Shown here piece after piece: positions 11,789 through 21,676 of a DNA stretch of 64,000 bases (positions are counted from its first letter, which is position 1; each line of letters opens with the position of its first letter). This DNA is from Wolbachia endosymbiont of Fragariocoptes setiger. Its GTDB lineage: Bacteria; Pseudomonadota; Alphaproteobacteria; Rickettsiales; Anaplasmataceae. Under the pieces are notes generated by a model. It was not told the DNA's origin. It ran no database searches and saw nothing but the letters and a program-made list of their open reading frames with translations. Location of the stretch: contig JAHRAF010000001.1 of assembly GCA_019061405.1 (NCBI GenBank), positions 166,425-230,424 on the forward strand, written 5' to 3'. A program made the position numbers and the translations under genes.

Positions 11789-12331
11789 ATGAAGAATAAA
11801 TATTTAGTTTTATTTGTATTACTATTAGTTTCCTTAGGTATTGGATTGTTTTTACTTCATGTTTTGCATGAAAAACAATCTGAAATTGTAGGTGATAGAT
11901 TTTATGAATTCATGTTTAAGGGAGAGGATATAAAGCACTTGTTAGATGAAAAGTCAAATTGGAGTTACTTAGCAAAATTTGATCATGCAGCAAGAAATCC
12001 TGTATCACAAGAATCTATCTCCGTATATGCTAGTTTAGCAGATACTTTAGAAGCACCTGATGTTTTGCGTGAATTAGCTCAATATTTTGAGATATTGAAC
12101 TCCTTTAGTAAGGGTAAAGTAAATAGTAAAAGGTTGAAATCAAGCGAAATTTTTCCATATTCGATAAAGGAAGCTATAGCTGTAGCAAAAATACAGAATG
12201 GTGATGTCAAAAATGCTGTTGAAGTGTTACATTCTTTATTAGAAAGTAAAGAATGTCCTGATTCGATAAAAATGTTTACACGAGAGTTATTAGAAATATA
12301 TGAAAGTTCAGATATAATTAGTTCACAGTAA
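11789..12331 (+). CDS. membrane-anchored hypothetical protein, YfgM/TPR-like
   Basis: A 180-residue protein with one N-terminal transmembrane segment (YLVLFVLLLVSLGIGLFLL, residues about 5-23), a soluble helical domain after it, and alanine-rich helices (SISVYASLADTLEAPDVLRE, IKEAIAVAKIQNGDVKNAVE) that suggest TPR-like packing. The layout resembles the YfgM family of periplasmic chaperone-associated proteins, but no motif is decisive. It is transcribed divergently from the 16S gene and precedes the large outer membrane protein gene. Confidence 0.6.
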   Translation: MKNKYLVLFVLLLVSLGIGLFLLHVLHEKQSEIVGDRFYEFMFKGEDIKHLLDEKSNWSYLAKFDHAARNPVSQESISVYASLADTLEAPDVLRELAQYFEILNSFSKGKVNSKRLKSSEIFPYSIKEAIAVAKIQNGDVKNAVEVLHSLLESKECPDSIKMFTRELLEIYESSDIISSQ

Positions 12332-12460
12332 AATTAAGTAAAAGCTTTTTAATAAAAGAGAATTTAGCGATATATCTCTTGCATTTTTCTTTTGTTTTAG
12401 CTATAAGGTAGCTGAACTTTTTACTAATAATAGTCTTTTTAAATTTTTTAGGAGCAACGC

Positions 12461-14929
12461 ATGAAAGGATCTATATACACTAAAACTGCTCTGGCTTCTT
12501 TACTAACTCTCTATTCTTTTGGAAGTTTTGCAACTGATGGAGAAGTAAAAAAGCCTGAAGCTTCAACAGAGGTAATGAAAACATCAAACAAAAAGTTAAA
12601 GCAAAAGATGGATAGGATCTGTAATGTTGATCCACAAAAAAAAGCTAAAGAAGATGAAGCTAGACGTAAAGCTTTAGAATCAAAAAAGTTGGAGGAGGAG
12701 GCTAAGCAAAAAGCTCTGAAAGCAAAGAAGCTAGAGCAAGAAGATTCTAAACAAAAAGCCTTGGAAGCCAAAAAGCAACAAAATGAAGAAGCTAGAAAGA
12801 AGTTAGATGAAGAAAAGAATAAAAAAGATGAAATGAGAAAAGCTGAAAATGAGAAAAGAGCCCAAGAGAAAGCGAGAATTGCTGAAGATGCTAAAGCCCA
12901 ACTAAAACCTCAAGTTAATAAAAACGTAAAGGACATAAGCAAAGATACAACTACTGAAATGAACTTCAGAGGAGTGAAAATAACATTTGGTGGTGTTGTT
13001 GATGCTCAAGGTTATGGTAAATTTGGCTCAAGTGAGGCCTCATACAAGCGATTTAATACCTCATCAGGCAGAGCAGTAGAATATTATAGTGCTAGTGAAG
13101 ACCAGATAAAAGGAAATAATCCTCTTTTTCCTGAAGGTATAGGTAATGTAGGTGATTACAGTCAGAATGTTGGTGCACTTGCAGATGCAATATTACATTT
13201 AAGAGCAGAAAATCAAAACGAAGATCTTAGTCTATCTTATGGTGCCGATTTACAATTTTATGTACCAGTTACTAAAGGAAAAGGAGCATCACAAGGTGTA
13301 GTAGCAACAAGAAACAGAGGTGCACATGTATTTGTTAACTCACAATATGGTGATGTAAAATTTGGTTATCAATTTGGTCCTGAAGCCCTGATGAGACTTG
13401 ATGCAACAAGAATTGCAACTGTTGATGGAGCTGCAGATAGTGATTGGTTTAGAAAAGTTAATTTAGAAGGAAAAGCAGCATCGTTTCCATTTTATGTAAC
13501 GCCGCGTCTCTACACAGAAAGCTTTTCAAGTGAAAGCGAAAAACTTGCATTTCGTATGGCTGAAAAACATAACAAGGCTATAATAAACACTCTACCATTT
13601 AGAGTTGCTTATTACTCTCCAAACTATATGGGTTTAAGATTTGGTCTAAGCTACTCACCAGGTTATGAGAGTAAATTGTTTAGTACAGAAGAACAAATGA
13701 CCAACACAAAGATATCGTATGACAAGAAAATCAATCAAATCATTGATAGCCTTGCACATAAACTTAAATTTAAGGATAACTCTGATCTTGCGATGATCGG
13801 TGTTATGCGTGGTGGATCTGGTTATTCTGAGGATTTTAAAAAGGTACTGACAAGTGATATAGATCAAATAAAGGCTTTCAAAGATATTCCAAGAGGTGAT
13901 ATAGGTCTAATTGTAGAACGAGTAATAAGTCCGAATGCAAATACATTCACCATTGAAGATGGAAACACGAAGCAAATATCAGAATATATTGATGATCTAG
14001 GTCCTATTAATACAACTACAGGGAAAGCAAAACAAACCCAACTAAACGCTTTGCGAGAAAAAGCTAGGTCGGAAATAGAAAAAAAGGTAAAAGGTAATAA
14101 AGTCACCTTTGATGATCTTGCAACTGCTTTAAGTAGTGTTTTCAAGGAAATGGAAAAAAACTTTGATACAGATTCAAAAATAAATATAAGAAATGAGGTT
14201 ACTAAATTAATTAGTACACCTGTAGCAGTGGAAGCATTTCTTGAGAGTGATGGTCAAAAACATAATAGTCATGTTGGACCAGGTTACGAACACATAATAA
14301 GTGCTGGTGTGTCATATGAATATAACCTCGAAGAGTATAAACTCAATATTAAAGCTGCTGCAGCTGGTGAATACGGACAAGCGAAAAAAGCAGATAATGA
14401 GAAACACCGTTACAATGAGCTTATTGAGTACAATGATCTGCTAGGAGGAAATGTTGGTATAAGTGCTCATTATAAAATTGATGACGATCAGTCTGCTCAA
14501 TTTGCAGCTTCCTTTGCATATCTTGGTAAATCTGGTCAACCAAAGGCTATTAAAACCTTTGATAGCCTTACTCGTAAGTATGTTGATTCTTCTGATAAAA
14601 TTAGAACAGCTGGATTAGAGCAATTTCAGCACGATACTATGTATTGGACTGTTGGTGCTGGTTATCAGTATGAGAAAGTTTATACAAGCTTAACCTACTT
14701 TGGTAGCAAGATGAATGGTGAAGAAGGTGATAAGTTGCATGATATTGCACTTGGTGTTCAGTATGACCTATCTCCTACAGGCAGTAAGAGTAAATTTGTT
14801 CCTTATGCAGCTTTACATGTCTTTTTCACTGAGGAAAAAGGTAACAATATTGTACTTTTAGATAAAACATCTAATGTACCAAATAATAAAGGTGCACTAT
14901 TACTTACAGGTGTAAAGTTCAATTTCTAA
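12461..14929 (+). CDS. outer membrane beta-barrel (porin-like) protein with lysine-rich coiled coil
   Basis: An 822-residue envelope protein. A signal peptide ends near SFGSFA. Residues about 60-150 are a highly charged Lys/Glu/Ala coiled coil with three near-repeats (KALESKKLEEEAKQ, KALKAKKLEQEDSKQ, KALEAKKQQNEEARK). From about residue 167 (FRGVKITFGGVVDAQGYGKF) the sequence has the alternating pattern of a porin-type beta barrel, interrupted by a long charged insert, and ends GVKFNF with the terminal Phe that the BAM machinery recognises. The RBS AGGAG (12450-12454) is good and a strong hairpin terminator follows. It is probably abundant and surface exposed. Confidence 0.8.
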   Translation: MKGSIYTKTALASLLTLYSFGSFATDGEVKKPEASTEVMKTSNKKLKQKMDRICNVDPQKKAKEDEARRKALESKKLEEEAKQKALKAKKLEQEDSKQKALEAKKQQNEEARKKLDEEKNKKDEMRKAENEKRAQEKARIAEDAKAQLKPQVNKNVKDISKDTTTEMNFRGVKITFGGVVDAQGYGKFGSSEASYKRFNTSSGRAVEYYSASEDQIKGNNPLFPEGIGNVGDYSQNVGALADAILHLRAENQNEDLSLSYGADLQFYVPVTKGKGASQGVVATRNRGAHVFVNSQYGDVKFGYQFGPEALMRLDATRIATVDGAADSDWFRKVNLEGKAASFPFYVTPRLYTESFSSESEKLAFRMAEKHNKAIINTLPFRVAYYSPNYMGLRFGLSYSPGYESKLFSTEEQMTNTKISYDKKINQIIDSLAHKLKFKDNSDLAMIGVMRGGSGYSEDFKKVLTSDIDQIKAFKDIPRGDIGLIVERVISPNANTFTIEDGNTKQISEYIDDLGPINTTTGKAKQTQLNALREKARSEIEKKVKGNKVTFDDLATALSSVFKEMEKNFDTDSKINIRNEVTKLISTPVAVEAFLESDGQKHNSHVGPGYEHIISAGVSYEYNLEEYKLNIKAAAAGEYGQAKKADNEKHRYNELIEYNDLLGGNVGISAHYKIDDDQSAQFAASFAYLGKSGQPKAIKTFDSLTRKYVDSSDKIRTAGLEQFQHDTMYWTVGAGYQYEKVYTSLTYFGSKMNGEEGDKLHDIALGVQYDLSPTGSKSKFVPYAALHVFFTEEKGNNIVLLDKTSNVPNNKGALLLTGVKFNF

Positions 14930-14940
14930 ATAAATCCATA

Positions 14941-14960
14941 GGTACCGCAACCGCGGTACC
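14941..14960 (+). terminator. intrinsic terminator-like hairpin after the outer membrane protein gene
   Basis: A perfect 8-bp stem GGTACCGC / GCGGTACC with an AACC loop starts 11 bases after the stop codon and is followed by a T-rich stretch (TTCCAGCATTTTT). It is GC-rich in very AT-rich surroundings. The T tract is offset by a few bases, so termination efficiency is uncertain. Confidence 0.7.
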
Positions 14961-15001
14961 TTCCAGCATTTTTCATCCTCACTATAATCAAATGTATTGG
15001 A

Positions 15002-15825
15002 ATGTCTTTAACATTTATGAGCAATACATTAAAGGAACACTTAGCTAAAGAAGTGCTGACTATTGCAACGTGTTGGAAATTAAAGCTTACTGATGAAACA
15101 GTGATGGGTTTCACTGATCATGATAAGGATCTCAATATAGATTCTGTTTTTTATAAGTCTTCAAGTGGATTTACAAAAAGCAGTGTTATTTTAAACAGCA
15201 ATTTAAAAAGTGACAATCTAGAAATTCATGGAGTAATAAATAGTGATGAAATTACAGAAGAGGATGTTCTTACTGGGAGGTATGATTTTGCAAATATTGA
15301 TATATTTCTTGTAAATTATCAAAATCCTAATCAAGAAAGAATGAGTTTACGCTCAGGAACATTTAGTAAAGTGACCTTAAATGAAGGAAGGTTTATTGTT
15401 GAAATCAATAGTCTTTTAGACAAACTAGATCAAAGTTTGGTAGTATTTTTATACTCACCTACATGTAGAGCACAATTTTGTGATGATAAGTGTAAAATTG
15501 ATCAAAGTAAATTCAGTGAAATAAGTACTGTTACTAGAGTGATAGATGAAAGGCGATTTGAAGATATTAATTTAATTAATAAGAAGGATGGATATTACAA
15601 GCATGGAGTAGTGAAATTTAATACATTAAAGGAACGGTGAGAGACTATAGAAATAGCGTGATAACTTTATTTACACCTCCTTCATTTGCAATTTCAGTTG
15701 GAGATCAATATTCAATACTTGCTGGTTGCGATAAAACTTTTTCGATGTGTAAAAATAAATTCAACAATGTAATAAACTTTCGAGGAGGACCACACATTCA
15801 TAGTCAACCTAACTCTATGAAATAG
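15002..15825 (+). pseudogene. GTA/phage tail-associated protein (DUF2163, BR0599 family), frameshifted
   Basis: The DUF2163/BR0599 family includes an alphaproteobacterial gene-transfer-agent protein encoded near the tail genes. The first frame (212 codons, to 15640) gives the N-terminal domain (GFTDHDKDLNIDSVFYKSSS) and the cysteine-bearing SPTCRAQFCDDKC. It stops early, and the family C-terminus (AGCDKTFSMCKNKF, then NVINFRGGPHIH) continues in another frame from 15637 to 15825. A coupled GTGA start at 15637 could translate the tail separately. No other GTA genes are visible here, so this is an isolated relic. Confidence 0.75.
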
Positions 15826-15828
15826 ACA

Positions 15829-16515
15829 TTAAATTGTTCTGGCAAGTGATAATACTCTTATTTCCTTGGCACCAGAATTCAAAATTTCCTGTGCACATGA
15901 TCTAACAGTTGCGCCAGTTGTTACAACATCATCAACAAGAATAACTATCTTATCTCTAATGATTTTCTTATTGTTTATAACAAAAGCTTTTCTTAGGTTC
16001 TTTTCACGTTGTTTTAGCGTAAGACCAGGTTGAAATTTAGTATTACGTATTCGTTTTACCGCAAAAGGTGTATAAGGTAGATTAGTTAATTTGCTAATTT
16101 CTTTTGCAAGTAAAGCTGCCTGATTGTATTTACGCTTAAACAAACGAAATCTATGTAAAGGAATGGGAATAATAACATCAGAGTTATAAAATACATCTCT
16201 ATTAACTTGATACATCCATTTTGCAAAAACTTTTATGTAATTTAAATTGTCAAAAAATTTAAAATTAATAATCATATCTTTACTATATTGATCATATGAA
16301 AAAACGGATCTTAGTGCTATAAATGGGGGAGGATTAGTGATACATTTACCACATGTAGAAATATTATTAGCGATAACTGAACCACAAATATTACAGTAAT
16401 GTTCATTAAGAAAATTAATTTTTGCATAGCATGTGTTGCATATATTCATATTTTCATCCATACATTTGGAAAGATAAGATTCTTTAAGAATGAAATTTTC
16501 ATAATATAAAGACAA
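15829..16515 (-). CDS. comF: ComF family protein (phosphoribosyltransferase fold)
   Basis: In naturally competent bacteria ComF acts in DNA uptake; elsewhere its role is unclear. The N-terminus has the double-zinc-ribbon pattern CNTCYAKI, CNICGSVI, CGKCI. The C-terminal part has the PRPP-binding loop VILVDDVVTTGATVRSCAQE and the family motif IPIPLHRFRLFKRKYNQAALLAKEI. It is full length at 228 residues. It converges on the GTA relic with only a few bases between stop codons. Confidence 0.9.
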   Translation of the reverse strand: MSLYYENFILKESYLSKCMDENMNICNTCYAKINFLNEHYCNICGSVIANNISTCGKCITNPPPFIALRSVFSYDQYSKDMIINFKFFDNLNYIKVFAKWMYQVNRDVFYNSDVIIPIPLHRFRLFKRKYNQAALLAKEISKLTNLPYTPFAVKRIRNTKFQPGLTLKQREKNLRKAFVINNKKIIRDKIVILVDDVVTTGATVRSCAQEILNSGAKEIRVLSLARTI

Positions 16516-16542
16516 TATATTAATTATATAATAATTATATTA

Positions 16543-17076
16543 CTATTTTAGTTTAAAAAATGTATATGATAAAGTTATTTCGTCAAGGTCTTTTGTATAG
16601 GGATCATTCATGATATTAGGATCTATCACAAAGGATACAGGCATAACTGTTTTTTGTTTAGGTAGTAATACTTGCTCATTAAAACAAAAGCATGCAACCT
16701 TATTAAAGTATTTACCTGCTTGAAAAGGTGCGACATTATAAACAGCAATTCCTGATATAGAGTGATCAGATAGATTTTCTACATAATAGAAGGCCAAACT
16801 CAGCTCTCCTATTTTGGTTTCAATAGAATGTAGCTCTGGAGTAAACTTCCAATGTAAATCAGGCATGACATCGGCATTTAAGAGAACTTTGATTTTTTTA
16901 TCGATTGAAGTGTGTAGAGAGTAGGATACTTTTTTTGTCGTACCTCCATAACCAGTAGCCTTACAAAAGATGCTGTAGAGCGGTACTGATGCATATGCAA
17001 GTAACAACATTGAGAGGGGTAGAGATATTAATAGAAAAATTGTGGAGTTATTTCTTCTCTTGCCAGAGAGAGACAT
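16543..17076 (-). CDS. ctaG: cytochrome c oxidase assembly protein CtaG/Cox11
   Basis: A copper chaperone that delivers Cu to the CuB site of cytochrome c oxidase subunit I on the periplasmic side. One N-terminal transmembrane helix (FLLISLPLSMLLLAYASVPL) carries the soluble domain, with the copper-binding signature CFCFNEQVLLPKQ and MPVSFVIDP. At 177 residues it is typical. Its start directly abuts the stop of the upstream Bax-inhibitor-like gene. It implies an aerobic terminal oxidase, consistent with SdhCD and HemF. Confidence 0.93.
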   Translation of the reverse strand: MSLSGKRRNNSTIFLLISLPLSMLLLAYASVPLYSIFCKATGYGGTTKKVSYSLHTSIDKKIKVLLNADVMPDLHWKFTPELHSIETKIGELSLAFYYVENLSDHSISGIAVYNVAPFQAGKYFNKVACFCFNEQVLLPKQKTVMPVSFVIDPNIMNDPYTKDLDEITLSYTFFKLK

Positions 17077-17799
17077 TTAGTCTCTATTATTGAACATGCT
17101 TAATAAGCGCAAAAGGTTAAGAAATATATTGATGAAGTCAAAGTAAAGATTTGTTGCTCCTAGTATAGCTAGTTTTTTAATAGCAACATCAGAACCGTCA
17201 TTGTGCCTGTAATAGATGTCTTTGATCTTTTGAGCATCGTATGCGGTGAATAAGGTAAATACTAATACTGAAACGAAAGAGGTTGCGAAGTGAACCGGAC
17301 CACTTCTGAGGAAAATATTCACTATAGAAGCAATGATCAGTCCCCAAATTCCCATAGCTAAAAAGGAACCCATACTTGTTAGATCTCTCTTGGTGTTATT
17401 ACCATAGAGAGCCATGGAACCAAACATGATTGATGTAATAAAGAAAGCTCTGGTAATATTTTCTGTTGTATAGGTTACTAATATGTTGGCAAGGGATGCC
17501 CCCATCAGTGCTGAGAATGTAAAAAATATGGTGAATGTTGCCTGAGTACTAAGGTGTACAAGCCTGTAGGACATTAAAAAGACTAATGCAATTGGAGAAA
17601 GTGTAATTACTAAGTACAGCACAGGGTTATAACGTATTACTTGAAATAAACCAGAGGAGACAGTAAGAAAGGAAACTAGACCTGTGATAACAAGTGCTAA
17701 GGCCATGTAGTTATATACTTTTATTAGATAGTCTCTGAGCCCAGTGCTATAATAAACACCCTGAGAGCGAACATCCTGTTGGTTTTTCATGAAAGACAT
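17077..17799 (-). CDS. Bax inhibitor-1/YccA family membrane protein
   Basis: A 240-residue integral membrane protein with seven hydrophobic helices. The family pattern is seen in MALALVITGLVSFL, the central ALMGASLANI, and the last part VFTLFTAYDAQKIKDIYY, which holds the conserved Asp region of BI-1 proteins. Some bacterial members are pH-sensitive calcium leak channels, and YccA modulates FtsH; the role here is unknown. It lies immediately upstream of ctaG. Confidence 0.9.
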   Translation of the reverse strand: MSFMKNQQDVRSQGVYYSTGLRDYLIKVYNYMALALVITGLVSFLTVSSGLFQVIRYNPVLYLVITLSPIALVFLMSYRLVHLSTQATFTIFFTFSALMGASLANILVTYTTENITRAFFITSIMFGSMALYGNNTKRDLTSMGSFLAMGIWGLIIASIVNIFLRSGPVHFATSFVSVLVFTLFTAYDAQKIKDIYYRHNDGSDVAIKKLAILGATNLYFDFINIFLNLLRLLSMFNNRD

Positions 17800-17882
17800 A
17801 GACAGTTCCCTATTATATTATTCAACACAGTAGATTATAATATAAAATGGTATTTTTATCAAGTTTTATTATTACTGCGTTT

Positions 17883-19682
17883 TTACTCTAATGTGATAAG
17901 AGACAATTCGTGCAAATGATTTTTGTCTATTTTGGAGGGAGAACCCATTAGAATATCTTCACCTTGTTGATTCATTGGAAAACAAATCACTTCTCGAATA
18001 TTAGGTTCGTCAGCAAGCAGCATGATAATTCTATCTATTCCTGGGGCTATCCCTCCGTGAGGGGGAACACCAAATCTAAATGCACGTACAAGTGCTCCAA
18101 ATTTTCTGTTAACTTCCTCTCGATTATATCCAGCAATAGAAAAAGCTTTATACATAATATCAAGATTGTTGTTTCGAATTGCACCACTTGATAATTCAAC
18201 TCCATTGCAGACCAAATCGTATTGATATGCAATAATACCTAGCGGATTTTCCTCTAAGTCTTTAATAGTACCTTTTGGCATAGAAAATGGGTTATGAAAG
18301 AAATCGATCTTTTTGTTTTTATCATCATACATAAAATATGGAAAGTCAGTTATCCAACAAAACTGAAAAGTATTATTATCTATCAAACCTAATTCTGAAC
18401 CAAGAAGGTCACGAACTTTACCAGCAATGGTAGCTGCTTCACATTCTTTATCAGAGATGAAAAATATGCTATCACCAGGTTTTGTATTTGTTATTTCTCT
18501 GATTTGACTTAATTTTTTATCATCAAGAAACTTAGCTATAGGCCCTTTTGCAGAACAATTTTCATCAAAAGCGATGTATCCAAGGCCATTAGCCCCAAAT
18601 TCTTTTTTAGCATGTTCTATTTTTTTATCAAAAAAGCTTCTAGATTCCTTTGCTGTGTTAGGGGCAGAAATTGCTCTTACTACCATCCCGCGTTCAATGT
18701 TTTCTCTAAAAATTTTAAACTCTGAACTGCAAAAAATATCTGTCACGTCACTAATGAGTAGTGGATTACGTAGATCAGGCTTATCAGAACCATATTTCAG
18801 CATAGCTTCCTTGTAAGTGATACGAGGAAAGCTTTTATTAATAGATTTGTTAGAAAATTTAGAGAATATGTTATATAAAATAGGCTCAACTACTTGAAAA
18901 ATATTCTCTTGTGTAACAAAAGACATTTCTAAGTCCAATTGATAAAACTCACCAGGAGAACGGTCGGCTCTTGCATCTTCATCACGAAAACATGGGGCTA
19001 TTTGAAAATATTTATCAAATCCTGAAACCATAAGTAATTGTTTGAAGATTTGTGGTGCTTGCGGTAATGCATAGAATTTTCCTGGGTTAAGTCTACTAGG
19101 AACTAAATAATCACGCGCTCCTTCTGGTGATGAAGCAGTAAGTATTGGAGTTTGAATTTCTAAAAATCCCTGCTCTATCATTATTCTACGTAGTTCTGCT
19201 ATAACTTGCGAACGTAAAACAATGTTATTGCGAACTTTTTCACGCCTTAGATCAAGAAATCTGTATTTAAATCTCATGTTTTCTGGATATTCTTGTTCGC
19301 TAGTGATATTTGATAAAATACTTCTCTCCTCTTTAGCTATTTCTTCATTGTCACAGAATTTAATCTCAGATTCAACATTGAGATTATTAACTACAACTTC
19401 AATTTCTCCTGTTGGTATTGAATAATTGATTGTATCTTCAGTTCTTGCTTTGACTACTCCTTCTATAGTAATGACGCTTTCTAATTTTAAAGTTGCAATT
19501 TTATCAAAAAAGCCCTTGTCATTATTAAAGACAAGTTGAGTAACCCCGTAAAAATCTCGTAAGTCTACAAAAATTAAATTGCCATGATCGCGTTTACGGT
19601 ATAGCCAACCAGAGAGAACCACTTGTTCTTCTATATTATCTTTTTTCAGAGCATTACATGTATGTGTGCGATAGTGGTTCAT
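17883..19682 (-). CDS. aspS: aspartyl-tRNA synthetase (probably non-discriminating)
   Basis: Charges tRNA-Asp. It has an N-terminal OB-fold anticodon-binding domain ([20 protein letters not shown]), class II motif 2 ([19 protein letters not shown]), a bacterial GAD insert, and motif 3 ([15 protein letters not shown]). At 599 residues it has the usual bacterial length. gatA at 32.6 kb shows a GatCAB transamidation pathway, so this enzyme may also charge tRNA-Asn; that is inference from pathway logic. Confidence 0.96.
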   Translation of the reverse strand: MNHYRTHTCNALKKDNIEEQVVLSGWLYRKRDHGNLIFVDLRDFYGVTQLVFNNDKGFFDKIATLKLESVITIEGVVKARTEDTINYSIPTGEIEVVVNNLNVESEIKFCDNEEIAKEERSILSNITSEQEYPENMRFKYRFLDLRREKVRNNIVLRSQVIAELRRIMIEQGFLEIQTPILTASSPEGARDYLVPSRLNPGKFYALPQAPQIFKQLLMVSGFDKYFQIAPCFRDEDARADRSPGEFYQLDLEMSFVTQENIFQVVEPILYNIFSKFSNKSINKSFPRITYKEAMLKYGSDKPDLRNPLLISDVTDIFCSSEFKIFRENIERGMVVRAISAPNTAKESRSFFDKKIEHAKKEFGANGLGYIAFDENCSAKGPIAKFLDDKKLSQIREITNTKPGDSIFFISDKECEAATIAGKVRDLLGSELGLIDNNTFQFCWITDFPYFMYDDKNKKIDFFHNPFSMPKGTIKDLEENPLGIIAYQYDLVCNGVELSSGAIRNNNLDIMYKAFSIAGYNREEVNRKFGALVRAFRFGVPPHGGIAPGIDRIIMLLADEPNIREVICFPMNQQGEDILMGSPSKIDKNHLHELSLITLE

Positions 19683-19819
19683 TATTTTTTATATCTTAAA
19701 GTATAAGGAGTATACATTATATCAATTTGTAGACAACTTTTCTATTCCATAGACAAATGCTTTTTAATAAAAACGCCTAGCATTGGTATATTGATTTTAT
19801 TATACTTTTTATAAGTTTT

Positions 19820-21647
19820 ATGAAAAAACAAACGCTTGTTCACCTTCCTTTGATACTTTTATTTACAACCATAATTGCCTTAACTTTATATGAGCTTTTT
19901 GCTTTTTTTGTCTATATGTTTTACCTAGCAAATGCAATACTTTTTGGAGTAGAATATGCGGCAAAGGTTGCCTGACAACACTATGTACCAGCTATAGGAA
20001 TAGCTGCTATACTTATATGTCCGATAGCTATTGCTACCCTTCTATACTGTTACAACGACAAGAAAAGAATAACAAAGAAGAGATATCACCATCGGTTCTT
20101 ATATCTAATACAGAGGACTTTAGTGATGTAACTTTTTCAAAAGAAATAGAAGATAAGATCAATTTATTACAGGAAAAAGGTACACAGGTCATTTGTTATG
20201 GTTTCTCCCAATCTGATAGAAGATCTCTAGCTGAAGTCTGTGCAAGTAAAATGAAGATGCAATTTGTATATATTGATGATCTTACTATTAAAGAATTAAA
20301 AAGTGTAGAGAATGTTTTTGCCTCTTCGAAAGGTCCTTATGTGATTTTTGCAGATAGTGATAATCCTAACTCATTAAAAACATTTTCAAAATATATCAAT
20401 AAAAAATTGCCAAAAGGGTCTAAATTGATACTAGGAACAAGTAACATTGTAAAATTAGATAAAAATTTTATAAAAAACTTTAAATTGGTAGAGGCTGATC
20501 TCTCTAGAGGGAATTTTTATGAAAAAATATTAGAGGTTTGCAATAAGAAATGGAATATTATTTTCAATCAAACAGAAATGAACACACTATACAAAAATGT
20601 TTTAGAGAAATTCTCTGTATTTGCAATAGGCTCTATGTATGAAAAAGTAGTTATTGAAGTTTTGAAAAAGCGTATTTCAGGAGATACTTTTGAGTCTGAT
20701 CAAATGAAGCAATTATTTGAACAAGAAATAAGAAATAGTAAGTGTAAATCTATAGTAAAAAATCGTGATACAGAAACCTTGGATGACATAATAATTTCTG
20801 AAGGAATAAAAAAAGAAATAAAATACAAAATATTAGCTTCTAATCGAAAAATGGAGGAAAGGCTTGGTGTGAAAATAAATAATACCTATATTCTATATGG
20901 TCCACCTGGTACTGGTAAAACCAAAATTGCCAAGATTATAGCGAACGAGCTTGATGTTAAATTTTTCTCTATAACTGCATCCGACTTTTTGGCATATATG
21001 CTCATCAAAGTCCAAGTAAGATAGGTCAATTTTTTCAAATAATAGATGAAAATAAAAAGGGTGGCTGCGTGGTTTTTATAGATGAAATAGATGCAATTGG
21101 AAGAAAACGCTCTGATAGAACAGATTGTGCTAATGATTCAGAACATGTTATGGCAATAGAAAAATTCTTCAGTTGTATGGATGAATTGAAACATAAAAAG
21201 TCATTTGATAAGATTGTCATCATAGGAGCAACCAATCGATTAGATTCTTTAGATGAAGCCTTTTCTAGACGCTTTGCACAAAAAATAGAACTTGATTTAC
21301 CAGATCTAAAATCAAGAAAAGAGCTGCTGTTGATGTATAGCAAAGAACTTATCGTTAATCTTCAAGAATCATTTGATTTGGAAAAGGCAACCAAAATGTA
21401 TATAAAAATAGGAGAAAAAACAGACGGGTTTTCTGGAGCTGATTTAGAAAATCTGTGTAACTCCATAAAATGGAATGTATGTATGGATAAAAAGCATATT
21501 ACCCTTCAGGAAATAGAAAATTGTTTTAATTATGAAATAGAGAGGACAAATAAACAAAGAGAAGATGCATCACCTCAACAATACCTAGATATTAATAGTA
21601 TTATGGGTATACTACCTACTATTATGGGAAATAGCAATATTCATTAA
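19820..21647 (+). pseudogene. membrane-anchored AAA+ ATPase gene with several lesions
   Basis: From ATG 19820 a frame encodes a hydrophobic N-terminus (LILLFTTIIALTLYELFAFF), stops at TGA 19973, and continues in the same frame into a second hydrophobic stretch (AIGIAAILICPIAIATLLY). A frame change near 20060-20080 leads to the main body, which carries Walker A GPPGTGKTKIAKIIA and breaks after SDFLAYM. A 2-base excess in a TATAT run near 21000 explains this shift, because the next frame gives AYAHQSPSKIGQFF. The last part has Walker B VVFIDEIDAIG, sensor IIGATNRLD, an RRF arginine region and GFSGADLENL. The original was an FtsH/spastin-like AAA ATPase. Confidence 0.8.
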
Positions 21648-21676
21648 AGATAAATAGGAATGAGATAGCTTCTGTA

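Noticed and set aside
12511-12771. 86-codon minus-strand frame rich in Phe, Ser and Leu
   Set aside because: It is the antisense of the lysine-rich coiled coil of the outer membrane protein; composition alone explains it.
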